Shown one piece after another: positions 1 through 12,800 of a DNA stretch of 64,000 nucleotides. This stretch comes from Anseranas semipalmata. Taxonomy: Eukaryota > Chordata > Aves > Anseriformes > Anseranatidae. The stretch is from contig VXAA01000623.1 of the NCBI GenBank assembly GCA_013399115.1, forward strand, positions 556,289-620,288. Reading direction: 5' to 3'. The position numbers and the translations under genes are program-made. The first letter of the stretch is position 1. Each line of letters begins with the position of its first letter. The notes under the pieces were generated by a model. That model was not told where the DNA came from. It searched no databases and saw nothing but the letters and a program-made list of their open reading frames with translations.

Positions 1-472
1 GCAGCTTCCCGAGCCCTTTGCTCAAGGTTTGTTTTTTTTTTTTTCCCTCTCATTGCTTATAATGCCTTTTGACTTACGGTAAAGAAGAGGTTGTTGGAGT
101 TCCAGAGCTTTGCATTCCTCACTGAGCTGTGCCTGTGTTTGCATGCAAAGCCATCGCCTCCCCTCCAACTATTTTAATCATTTCAGAAAGGGTGGGTCAT
201 CAGGCATTTGGCAGCGGGCTCCTTTTATATAGCTGAGGTGGAGTCAGCCAATGACCTGCAAGCCTGGAAAATTTTGCAGGGCAGTTTCACTGGACAGCTT
301 TGCAGAGCTGTGCCATTTGAATTTCAGCACAGACATCCACACACTGTGCTCTCCATTTCTGGCGTGTCTCCCAGCACAGAGTTTAGCCGAGGCTCGGGCT
401 TAGTTTTCCCTCCTCTCTCTCCCTGCAGTGACAGCGTCTCCGGGCTGCGCTAGCCAGGACTCCCGAGCGATC
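1..472 (+). promoter_or_regulatory. CAVIN1: CAVIN1 upstream region and 5'UTR
   Basis: This is the stretch before the CAVIN1 start codon. It contains a T tract (about 32-44), a TATA-like TTTATATA at 224-231 and a CCAAT-type sequence near 247-252. If the TATA-like element is used, transcription would start near 255 and give a 5'UTR of roughly 215 bases. That start point is inference; no initiator sequence is clear. The region is less GC-rich than the two STAT promoters and is not an obvious CpG island. Confidence 0.45.
224..231 (+). promoter_or_regulatory. CAVIN1: candidate TATA box of CAVIN1
   Basis: TTTATATA lies about 245 bases before the CAVIN1 ATG. The spacing would suit a short, unspliced 5'UTR. 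It is a single short motif in a fairly AT-rich context, so it could be chance. Confidence 0.3.
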
Positions 473-892
473 ATGGAGGATACTACTTTGCAAATTATTG
501 AACCACCAACTGCTTCTGAGGCCTCTGAGGAGCAAGTGCCTGAAGAACCCATCAAATCAGACCAGATCAATGGTGTGATGGTGCTGACCCTTCTGGACAA
601 GATCATCGGGGCAGTGGATCAGATCCAACTGACCCAAACACAGTTGGAGGAGAGACAGCAAGAGATGGATAGCGCAGTGACCAGCATCCAAGGAGAATTA
701 ACCAAGCTGACAAAAGCACACACCACCACCAGTAACACCGTGAACAAGATGCTGGAAAAAGTGCGCAAGGTGAGCGTCAACGTGAAGACCGTTCGGCAGA
801 ACCTGGAAAAGCAAGCTGGGCAGATAAAGAAGCTAGAGGCCAACGAAGCGGAGCTCTTGAAACGCAGAAATTTCAAAGTCATGATCTACCAG
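473..892 (+). CDS. CAVIN1: CAVIN1 coding exon 1 (residues 1-140)
   Basis: 420 bases, starting MEDTTLQIIEPP. It encodes the variable N-terminus and the HR1 coiled coil needed for cavin trimerisation. The donor is AG|GTAAGG at 892/893. Confidence 0.97.
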
Positions 893-3800
893 GTAAGGAG
901 CTATTCCGTGACTTCCTTATGTTCTGTTAGTGGGTGTTTTCATTCCTGATGGTTCTGACATACTGCACGGTCCATTACTCTCCCAAAGTCCCCTCACTGA
1001 GTGGTGTTCCAAGTGGAGGTGGGTCTGAAATAGCTCTCATTCATGTTTTAATGTTGTCTGTATGTTCTAAGATAGAGTTGCAACATTTAACAGGAATGTT
1101 AATGAAGATAGCAAGAATGGCCCTAAGCACTTATTGCAAAGGACTAGAAGTATCAAAATAACCCGATTTACTGCTTAACGGAAAAAAGAATGGGAATGCC
1201 CTGGGTTCTGGGAGGGGGTATGGTAAATCTGTCTGCTAGCGTCTTTTCCACTGAGAGGCAACGTGTGTATTGCTACGTGCAAAGCGATATCATTTCAGAT
1301 TTGTGACATGTATTTTATAAAAACAAGACACAGTAAGCCCAGCATCAGGGTTAATCTCACTGGCTAGGGCAGACAGAGCCATTAGAGAAAATACATAGCA
1401 ACTCCATGAGCTCGTTAGTACCTGGGTCTGCCTTTGCCATTGTGCTTGTACGTATTTCCACGTTCTTGTTACTGCAACCTGCAAGTCTTGAATCTTCTAG
1501 TTGTCTGATTACAATGACAGCTTTGGTTTGCTTAATGTTCATCCCCTGTGTTAAAGGTTGAATTTTTCCCTTAATATTAAACAAGAGAAGAAAGAGGAAT
1601 ATGTTTCTCTCTCTTTTCCTGTCTGGAGTTAGTCTTCCTTATCAGAGCAAACTCGTCATATTGGGCCACAAAAGAAAAGTGAGTGAAATAGTTAATGATT
1701 CAGCTAGAAGCCTCGGGGTTAGTAATAGACAGCGTCAGGGACAAATAGAGAAATGTGTAGTGCTGATCACAGGAAGAGAGAGAAGAAAACCAGAAAAAAA
1801 AACGGAAAACACTTCTTACTACAGTGTTTGAAGGGAGAGCTGATCGTAATAGGCTCAGGAATCTGACAAGTATGGGGCCTATGTAACTCTCTGAATCAGA
1901 GCTTAAGCATTTGTAGTTTTATCATGCCTGAAAGGCTGAAATACTCGAGCATACTCAGATCATACGGGAAACCTAACCAGATTTATAGCTGTATTTATTA
2001 CAAGCTCTTTAGTGGCTTTTTGGGGAGGACAGACTTATCCATGGAAAAATAAAATAGAACTGTACAGGTACTGCAGAAGCAACAAACGTTGCAAAATGGG
2101 AAGAGTGAAGGGATGTTTAAACAAAACATTCCTTGTGGGATATGGAAATAGGTAGGAAGCTGGCAAGCTTCTAGGTCCTTTGGAAGCATCCTAAAGATTG
2201 GCAGATTGTCATTTTGTGAGCTGTTTGTTTTGGTTTTGTTGTTGCTCATGAACGTGGAGTAAAATTTCTCTTTGAATTAAAAAAAACACTCCTGCTTCTA
2301 AAGGAAATCAGGGGCAAAACTGACACTGATGCAATGAGGCCAGAACAACTTCGGAGTGAATCAGTTGACAGGGGACTGCATCAGGGATTTTACAAATTAC
2401 GAAGTTACTAGGCAAAAAAAGTGAATGCTTTGTAATTCAGAACAATTTCCTAGCATGGAGTTTAGTGGGATTTGACTATGAGGCCACAGAGAAGTGAGAA
2501 ATTCTCCAGGTTTGCTTTATGTGAAATGGAGCCTTCTGTGGAAATCCTCACACTTTGCGGAAGTCAGAGTAAACCTCGCACAAAGGGTAAGGGGAGATCT
2601 TGTTCTGGGAGACCGCCGATGTGGGAGCAAGCGTGCAGGTTTGTGACAGACACTGCTAAGACAAATGAAGCTCTCGTTTGGTGGAGAAACTCTTGATTAT
2701 CTGTTAATTTGATGCTTAATTGAAAAACAAAATCAATAACGGGTTTTTGATGTGTGAATATTAGGAGACAGGCAATAATATTAATGTGCCTGAGTAATAA
2801 ATACTTTTATCTCTAGTACTCTTGTGCTGCGTTGCTGTGACAAAGACAGACCCATGCAATGAGAATTTTGATTGCAAGACTGGGACCACAGGGAATCCCC
2901 TCAAAGAACGCTGTGTGTTTTTGCAGTCCTCTGCAATAGGGTAACCACTCTGCACACAATGGAAACGCAGAGTTTTGGTCAACAGAGAACATTTCTAAAT
3001 TATACCAGTCTACAGTCTGTCTCAGAGCTACAATAATTAATATTTCTCACATAGAAAACTGCTGGTTCTTTAATAGCTGCATTAATCTGTAGATTGAACT
3101 CCATAAAAAGGTCATCACTTAATTTTCATTGTACAGAAACCTGGACGGTGTGGGTTGGCGTAAGGAAAAATCATCTGTTGGATCTAGGAGTCTCTGTTAC
3201 TGATGGAAACCTTCTATTCTCTAGAAGTTAAACATGTGGGGGGATTTTGGAAGTTTTGCTTTTGGCTTTGGTGGGTTTTATCCTGCCTTGTTTTTTTCCT
3301 GGGACGACAGTGTTTTTAGAGTTTGTATCTTACTGTAATTATGGAGGTATCATTCTTCAGAAGTTTCTATCACAGGCTGACTCGGGGAATTGCAGAGCAG
3401 ATTTGCCCAAACATCGGGTTACAATTTTGTGTCTTGATTTATTCATCTGTATATTTTATTACAGTCGGTAAGTCTAGGCATAGCGATGACAGGAGTGGTC
3501 CTTTGGGATTATGCAAAACAGATAATGCTAATACATTTAAATAATAAAACTCTATAAGGATAGAAGTGATAGTTTTTGTGTATGCATTGTGATACTGATA
3601 TCAAACAATGTTATTTGTTGCAAGAAGCCGTGATGATTCTCTCTGGATTACCCATTTACTAATACCCCTCTGTGTTTCAGTCTTAATAATCATGAAATAT
3701 TCACAATGTATTAACAGTCTGTAAAACCAGAACTTTACAATGGGCTCCGCCCTGGGGGTTTAAATGTGGAAATTTCACTGTTTTTTCCTAACTGTGTCCA

Positions 3801-6800
3801 TCATAAATGCAAACAGCCAAATTACAAAATAACTCTTGTCTAATTCAGTGTTTCACTTCTTAAGACCCACCACCTATCAAAGCTTAAGTTATGTACTCTC
3901 TTGGTAATTTAATTAGTTCTGTCATGGTGAACAACATTGTTACTGCTTTCTAACTCAGAAAAAGCTGCCTTTGGGAAGCTGTGATTAACTTTCCTGTGTC
4001 ATTGCATTTTCAGTTGCTATGGATAAAAATGCAAAGATTTATTAGTCTTTTCTTTTGGACAACAAGAGATAAACTCATCTTGAGAGACACAAAATACTAC
4101 ATAAAAACAGTGCTGTCTATTTTCAAGCAAGATAGCCGAGTAAAACAGTAGTCATGCTCTAAACAGGTTTAATGCTGCATGATTCTGCGGTCTGAAGAAA
4201 TCAAGGTGTGAAAGATAAATCAGCTTTTTACAGGTTGCAGAGTTTTGGTTATTCTCTCAGCAATGAACCCTGAGTGCCCAGCAGTTCTGGACGGGGCTAT
4301 TTCAGGAGTGCAAATAAGACCTTTTGGCACCTTGAGAGAAGAGGTCAAACTGCATGCAAGTGTTATATTTTGCTAGCTGTTAGATTAGGAGGAAGTGAAA
4401 ATCAAATTTTATTCAGCCTGAGCTGTGGAGATGAGCCTAAAGCGCATCTGTCTGGTCGGTTTCGCTATCTGGGGGAAAAAGTCCGGTACCGAAAATCACG
4501 TCCGTGGGGGCCTGCTAAGAGCAAGGCATTAAGCAGGACGTTTGCGGATGTCACCCGCAGCAGTGGACGTGTGCACACTCGCTTGCTCACTTGCTCGTTC
4601 TCTCAGATACACTCCAACCCGGTTTTGTCAGGGGCTGCTCTGGTCTCTGCCGAGGTAAGAGTTTTCCTCCTGACTTAATTTGGGGAGTTAGATCGATCCT
4701 TGGGAATGGAATTTGCAAAAAAACAAAACCCCTCCAAATTACCACATCTTTTGGTTTTGAAAATGAGTCTACCAAAAAAAAAAGGTGACAGAAATTCATG
4801 TGAACAGAAGTTCAGTATTCTTATCAGAAACAGGACTTTCCTTCCGAAAAAGTTCGATGTCAGATGAGCGCGTGTTTATGGGCAGCACGTACAACCAGAG
4901 CTCCGCAGTACTGCTTTTGTGCCTTCTGTCCCAGGTTCCCGTCTTGCAGAGAAATTAGGACACCGAAGTGTCAAATTGGGTTAGAGTGGTCGCTAATAAA
5001 AACAAAATGAAGTGACTTCATCCCAGCCATCCTGGTTTCAGATAGAGGAAATTGGGCTGGTTGCTGCAGTTCCTGATGAAATAATGGAAGTCTAGTGCAA
5101 AAAGCTGTGCGCTCAGAGCAGCCCGTGTGCCTCGTTCATCTGACGAGCAGCACGTGTCAGCAGTTATGTAAGCATGGAATTTTTCCTCCAAATGTTTTTT
5201 GACAATTAAACTTATTCCTGCAGACGTCAAAGGCCTGGTTTTCTTACAGCCAGATATCCGAATGCACTCAGCACACGCATTAGGTGTTGAGTTTCTAAAA
5301 TGTCCCGGTCCTTTATTTTGAGGCTTGTGCGGGAGCTGAGCTCTAGGGAAGGTCTGGCTCGTGATGTACAGCTGCATTTATACGAAAGAAGAAATTGTTG
5401 ATGGTTTTGCAGGGTCGGAAGCTTCTGCGGGACTTCTCTGCTCATTGGGTGAACCCAGCAGCTGCTGAGAGCCCCGCAAGAAGTGGAGTTTCCCTGGGAA
5501 GGGCCGGGTGGTTACTACAGCAGGGTCGAAAACGAGCGTCGGCTGTACAATGAGCAGGGTAGGTAGGGCTGCACGAGGAGGTATAAATAGCACAGCTTGG
5601 CTTTTGTGCCTCCAGTGGGCCTTATACGGACGAGAGCAGTCAGATCACGGGGAGGAGGGATGAATTTCAAACCCACGCGTTACTGGGGCGGATTTGGAAG
5701 CCAGATCCGAACCTCTTATTTTTAGGGCTGTGCTCCCCGAAGCAGAGCGGGAGCAGGAGGTGAGCTGGGGGCTCTGATGGGAGCAGCGGCTGGGAGCGCG
5801 GCCGCACCCAACTTCCCCGGGGCTGCCGCCTTTCTCCACGTCCTCAGCAGTATTTTGGCTGCCCCCAGCTACGGTTTTGTTTCAAATTAATCACGCTGAA
5901 ATGAAAACCTTATGAATCTAAGGATAGCAGAGAGCTGATGATAACCAGCGTGATCTGCCGTCCCAAACAACAGCCCGCGTGCCTTACAAAGCTTGGATTC
6001 AGTGGAGTTTGCCCGACTACAAGCGTCTTTGTTGTGGGAATACAGGGATATCAGCCCCGAAAGCTGTTGTATCTTCACTTCTGTTCTCCTACTTTTGGCC
6101 ACAGAAGTAGCAAAATGAGAGGTGAAAAAAAGCCATCCCGGGGGGGAGGGAAATATTGTTCAAGTCGTTTCCTGTGGGCTGCAGCCCTGAATTCAGCTGT
6201 GTGTTCTCCCTCCTTTGTAAGGGGCACCGTGTTGACATCCTGATGTGCAATGATTCCTTCGTATTCTCTGCACGTTACTGAATTATAAGAGTCTCAAGAT
6301 AATAATTCACAGGAGACTGTGCCTCTAAAGAATTTCAGGATGTTAATAGCTCTCATTTCCAAGGGTTTCCTTAGTGCAAATCATCCGTCTTTCTACCAAA
6401 AGGCAGCTCTGGAGCATGGGTTTCTCTGTTGCAGCTTGGAATCAACTGCATTAATATTTCATCGCTCAGGTATTATTTATAAACAGCTAGTGCCAGGACT
6501 GTTTGTTTGGCTGAAATCCTTTCAGCATTATAGTTACGTACGGAGCTGTGCAGCAATAAATTGTCTCAGAGCAAAGGGCCAGAGGCTGCTCAGCCAGTCG
6601 GGATAGGGTTAGATTGGATTTTTAATGGCTCATAAAAATAAAACCAAAGGTAATATTCTTTCTAATCACATATTCCTCTTGCAGGCATCTCTTGTGCCTA
6701 CCAGCAGCAGATCTATGCATCTATCATCATGTCTGTGTGATGCCAGCAGGGCCACTGCACACAGCACTGTAACCGAGCACAGAATTTGCCCCCAGTGCTC

Positions 6801-9800
6801 ACTGGGCAAGGTGGCTGGTGTGCTCTAGTTTCCAGTGAGATCGTGGTTCATCTTCCTATCTGTAAGCTAGACTAGAGTGCTTAGCAAACATAAATTAACC
6901 CATCAAGGCCACATGTAACCCAGCTTGCAGGTCTGGGATTAGAAGTCAAAGAATTGAAGAAGCCGGTGTGTGCTCAGACTGTGCCTCTCCCTGGGGGGAC
7001 ACAGCCCCCTTCGTCTCCAGCGTGCCCTGGATGGGAGTTCGACCAGCAGCTGGTAAAAGCTGCGCAGTGTAACGGGCCTTGCAGAACACTGGAAGGGATG
7101 CGAGCGTCACGAAGAGGTGCTGTTCCTGCAGATTATCTCCATTTCTCCCATTTTATTTGCTCTCATGCTTTTGATAAATGCGACACTTTGGTTGGCACGC
7201 TTCCCTCTGCGTCCTCCAGCGCTACTCACAGAGCAGGCACTGAGCTGGTGCGGGTGAGTCAGAGCGCGGTCGCTCCGTCCCGGTGCCAGGCAGGGCACGC
7301 TGTTTCTGCAGGGCTCTGCGGGTGCGAGGAGTGAGAAACTGAGCTCCAGCAGAGCCGTTTTTCCAATGAACTTGCTGCTTGACTTGCACAGGCTTTGTGC
7401 AGTTGAGGTTTTTTCCTGCATCTTCATGGAAGCTTCTTCTATGCTAGACAGAAGCATAATATGCTGTCCATATCCAAGAAATGAGTAGAGATGGATGCAA
7501 TTTCTGCTCTCTGATGCATCTGTGACCAACATAAAGCATGGTACTGCCTCGTAAGCTTTTAGGCAACATGCTTAGCCCTCCTTTTTCCTGTTTGGGATAA
7601 CGTTGTCCTCCTGGTTCTGCAAGATTTTCTCCAAGATATAAAGTATCTGAGGAATTCTGTCCGGTGCTGTCCAGCTGCAAGATAAGACAAAGACCAGAGA
7701 CAAAGATGCTTAATGTCAGTTAGGGAAAATCAAATATTTAGAATAAAAGTCTCGGATGTTTAGTCTATACCTTTTACATGAGGATGCAAATGTCAGTATC
7801 AGCGCTGATCTATCTGCATATCATCTGTAATGCAAACTACATCTTTATTGGTTTGCCCTTCAGAAATAGTTCTGGAGTTATTAATCAGCTGGGACAGGTT
7901 TATCCGGGAGGAGCCAGTTGTGCAAACAGACTGATAATAGAATCAAAACTTTTTTTCTTCTGTCAGAGAAAAAAAAAAGCCTTTTCTCTCTGCAATCTAT
8001 TTATTTGGCTGTTTCCTCCAGACCTGCCTTTCTTCTGACTCACTGTTAGGCAAAAGTCTTTTTCCAAACACAGCCTCCTTCTCAGCACCATTCCTCCCTG
8101 CACCGTTCCTCCCTGGCTTTTCACCATCAAGTTTGAACTTGCTCCAGCGCCTGTACCAAGCTGCTCATTCTCACCAGCTAATGAAGAAGATACGGCCTTT
8201 TAAGAGATAACTTCTAGGACATGGAGTAACTAGGCATGCTTGCTAGAAAAAGGTGCCAAAAAGATTGCACAATACACAAAATTACAGAGGGTACAGTGAC
8301 TTCTGCTAGTCAGGGAGATGCTGCTTGAGAACGAACTAGTTTATCCCTTCAACATTTATCTAATCCCAAACTATTTTGCTTTTTCCCCTCATATTTTAGA
8401 TCTTTTCCTTTGTCTCAGCAACATCGTTCCAGTAACTTCTCACTGCAGGGTTCAGTAGTCCTCTTGCAAAAGAGTCAAAGCTTCTCTTTTTCTGGACCTC
8501 TTGTGACACAATTGGTGATAAAATCCATCCAGCCTTTGGAACGTAAGAGTCAAAGCCATGCTTATTGCATATGAAGGGGTTAATTTTATATGCCAGCTGC
8601 TCCTAGGGCTGCTGAGCTGCCACCCGCTGTCCTCAGGATGCGTTTAGCAAGAGAGAGAGGTTTTGATGTTGCAGCAAGCGTATTTGCCGCGTCGCTGGGT
8701 ATGGGTGTCTGAGCTGCTGGGTGTTGTCCGGTTGGTTTGGGGTATTGTCAGTGCTCGGACAAAGCCGAGTGGATGGAGTTCTGGAATCGCACCCAGCTCT
8801 TTCGATCCCTCCAGCTCGACTATCTGAGTTAACAAACTAGACTTTTAAAATCTCTGTCTTTTCATAATCTCACACATAAGAGCAAACTCTGCTTTCAGCT
8901 ACACCCGAACAAATTGGAGCTATCTCCAGCATAACTGGTATCAGATCACTCCGTGAACAGCAGTGTGAAAAGAGAGCAGAATCTGACCCTGTGGCAGCGT
9001 TCAACGTAAATGTGCTTAAATCACAGAAGGGATTCTGCATTTCCTAGGACTTGCTGTGAATTAGAGGAAGATACTCTTCCTTCTCATAAATCTTTGCTGG
9101 CTTTTCTGTCAAATTTTACTGCCTAGCTTGTCCCTTTGCTAAATCATTCCGCTCTGTCTTTCCTTCTGCCTGTGCTTACACTAATCTGGATTATGTTTGT
9201 TGGCAATATTCCTAACCAGGGGGGAGTAGGTAAGTTTTTCCGCTGTGATTCCTTTCCACCGGCCATTGAAATGCCGTTTTCCTCACCTTAGCCCGACAAG
9301 ATGCAGAGTGTGCCCTCTGAGTCTTCGCCAGGGACTGCCCTCTGAGCCCTCTCCAGGAACGGTTCCCTCCGCCCGCGCTGCCCAAAGTGCCGTGGCCCAA
9401 AGCAGCAGAAGACATGAGAGGAGGCAGCAGCAGTCTTAGGGCCTCCGGAGGAGTATCCCTGAAGATTGTTTTGAACCTCTTCTGAAACTCTGAAAGCTGC
9501 TAATTCCAGCGCCGTTGCCTTCTCTGCCTATCTGAGGCTGCCACAAGCCTTTAGACCCACAGGGCTGATCCTTCAGCCGGCAGAAGTGCCTCTGCTTGTT
9601 GGCTGATCTGCTTGCTGCTTGCTGCATGCTGCTGCCAGTGTTACAGCGGGTGCTGAGGAGCTGTCGTTTTCTCTCAGGCATTACAGGCCTTGTCGTATGC
9701 TACCTGTGCGATCAGGGAGGGAGGCATTGCTTGCCCAGAGGACTAGCAGCCAGGTGCGGTTGGCTCTGGCGGTCATGCTGCGGCTGGGCAAATCCTACCC

Positions 9801-12800
9801 GTTTCCTGAGCCTCGGTTTCTCCCCCTGAAATACAGACCTGGTAATACCTGCCTCCTCAGACTTGCCGTAAGGTTGAGTTTATAGGTGTTTGTGAAATGG
9901 TTTGGGGCTGTTGTTTTAAATAGTACAAACTGCATGATGTGAAACTAAAACTGTCCCGTGAACAGTGCAGCGTCCGTCACTGTTCAGTGACGGGCTCTGT
10001 TCACCAGGGACTGCACGCACGCTGGAGCCGACAGGGACTTTGACAGGTATTTATCTGCCACGAATCTGAAGCCATAAGGGCCTCTGGTAGCAGCGTAGTG
10101 CCCTGCTATGCTTCTTTTTATTGTGTGGCTACTGGAGAGAATATCTCAGTCTCCGGTTGCCTGCACTTGGGGCGATCGCTCACTGTTGTATGAGATGCTG
10201 CCCGGTCGGAGGGGCTGTGTTTTATGGCCCCTGTGTTCTGGTGGAAAGGACCAGAAAGAGAGCCAGCAAAGGTGAACTCAGTGCAGGAATCTGGGTATCT
10301 GGTGGAAGCTGCCAGTGAAAACTTCTCCTTTTCAAGGAAAGTGACAAGATATTAAAAAAAAACACATGGTTATCATTTGTGATACAACAAGAGAGTCTGA
10401 GAGCAATTATCTCCAAAGGAAAAGTCTTTTCCAACAAGGTGCTGAAGAAGGAAGCACAGCCTTCCTCTTTTCTGTGCAGGGCATCTTTAAATCCTGGGCT
10501 GTGGGTGCCTATCCGGTACGCTGCTGTCACGCAGGAATATCCAAACCCTCCTTCCCTTGACCCTGATGGAAGGTCAGCACAGCAAAGCATCCTCAAAGGG
10601 CTGGCGGAGCGAAGCAGATCCTGTGGCTACGGGAGCGCAGAACTTTTACTTCTCTGGCAGGCCTCGGTCTGAGCTGGAAGGCTGCCCTCTGCCCAGATGC
10701 TTGTAATTCCTCCCTCTGCCTCCCCCCGGCCAGAGCTCTCTGACCTGCCCTGGGTGGGCAGAGGAAGGGCTGGCATGGCGCAGGACCTGCCGTAAGCTCA
10801 GGCTCAGCCACCATCAGCCAGCATCAGCCCTTTTTGGTCATAGGGGAACCCGGGGACGTGAGCTGGTCGTGTTCTGCATGTTACAGCTGCATGTCAACCA
10901 AACTCAGCTCTGTGTGCTGTTGCAATTGTGTCAAAATAGCTGAACGAAATGAATTGCAGATGTGATGAGCATGCGCGTGTGACAAATGCTCCAATTAAAC
11001 CTTCAAACTGGAGAGCAGACTGGCTGGGAGTCCCGGGACTGTTTTTTACACACTGATACCAAGATCCTCTATTCGACAGCAGCCCGGGAGCCCTTCCCCA
11101 GTTTGGGAGTGTTCCCTGGCTTTGTTGGTGATTCCACAATCCTTCAGGAGCTCTGCTGGGCTGGGAACGCAGCTCGGCTTTGTGTCTCATTGGCCCTTTA
11201 TATGACAAGGGAAGTGTTTACTTGTGTTGTAGCAACCCGGCAGTGTGTGCAGGCCCGTAAGGGGCTGGCTGGGTGACTCACGGGAAGGGAACTCGGGCTT
11301 GAAAACAAAGTCAGATAAAAAGCCCACTTAGCGAGCAAAGCAGGGGCCGCTCCGCCCGCCGGATCGAACGGCTTTGAATTGCTTGAAGCGGAACGAACAC
11401 GGAGCGGTTCGGCCCCCTGCCAGCTGGCAGCCAGCTGGGTCCGGTGCGCGAGCCCCTCCTGGGCCCCCCCAGATCTCCAGGGGCTGCTGGTCCCGTCAGC
11501 TCTGTGAGCGGGCAGGGAACGTCCCCAAGTAAGCTGCTTCCCCGGGGAGCTCCATGCCGAAGGGACAACGCAGCTGTACGTGTCAGATTATGGAATGCTG
11601 GGGGGGGGGGGCACGCTGTAAATGGGTAAAAGTAAAGCAGAACGGTCAAACTCGAGTCGGAGCTGGACCTCCTGTGAAGCACGTCAGACTGGAAGGAGCT
11701 CGTTGCTCGGTTCAGCACGCACACGGACACCGCGTGCCTGTGCTGGGCGTATCTGCGCTTTGTGCACGGAGCAGGAAGATTTCTCTTGTCCTGGGATAAA
11801 AATCTTCTGAGAAATCTTGTTTACCTGCTGTCTTTGTGCCAGCTGGATTCAAGCTGCCTTAGAGAACAGAATTGGTTTGCATCTGCCGATGGGGAGGGAG
11901 TGTTTGAACACCCCAACACGCGGGGATGCCGAGACCCAGGATTTTGGACTCGCCCACTTCGAGGGTCAGTGTTTTCCCAGTAAAAATAGAGTGGTTGGAA
12001 TGCCTGGTGTTAAAAATGTGCCTCATCTGCATGAGTCACGAGTGAAAGAAAGCGCGCACAGCACAGTGCCTTGCCCTGAGCGGGGATTTGCGCAGCAGCC
12101 GCCCGTAGAGCCGGGCTGGTTCTTGATTGTTCCAGCGGAGCCGCGTTGTCCCTCGCCGCAGGCAGACGTGGCCCTGTCACATTGCGTGGGGACGGGGACC
12201 TGCAGCAGCGCTGCTCTGCCCGAGCGTGCCTGTCCCCCCGGGCCGGGGTGCAGCTGGGAGCGGCACCCGGGGGTGCTCAGCAGCAATGCCCTTGTCCCCA
12301 CCACGCCACGCCGGAGCTGCTGGTGGTTCTTGCGCCCGCTGTCCTGTAAGCCAGAGCCCCCTAAATCAGCAGGAACGCTCCCTCGGTGCGGATGGATTTA
12401 AAGTCGGGAAAGTGACCCAAATCAAACGTTGCTGAAAATCCGCCAGCTGTTCTCCAGCTGGTTAGCTACTGCTAGGATAAGCAATCAGGCTGAAGAAGAG
12501 TCAGGGGAAAACATGTAGGAATGATACCAGGCATCATAAAAGAGACGTGCTGCCCCGAGCCCCCGAGCTGGCGTGAAGGCCCTGCAGTGGGCACGCTGCC
12601 CCCCGGCCACCCTGGCTTCATTATTTCCCAGCTGGAAAGGGGCCAGGGGAGAATTGCAAAGGGTTTCCCAAACACAGCTGGAGGTGAGTTCTCGGAAACA
12701 ATCCGGGTTTGGGGTGTGGGGTGTGGGCCTCCTTCCTTACGGGGAGAGCCGTCCTCCCTCTTGGCCTCTGCCTTTGAGCAATGAGGGTGCCTCCTGAGAG

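Noticed and set aside
428..472. In-frame extension of CAVIN1 upstream of its ATG starting at GTG 428
   Set aside because: GTG is not a normal start in vertebrates, and the ATG at 473 has a strong Kozak context and the family's usual N-terminus.
780..805. TTCGGCAGAA in CAVIN1 exon 1 as a STAT6-type site
   Set aside because: It lies in conserved coding sequence and is better explained by the encoded residues.
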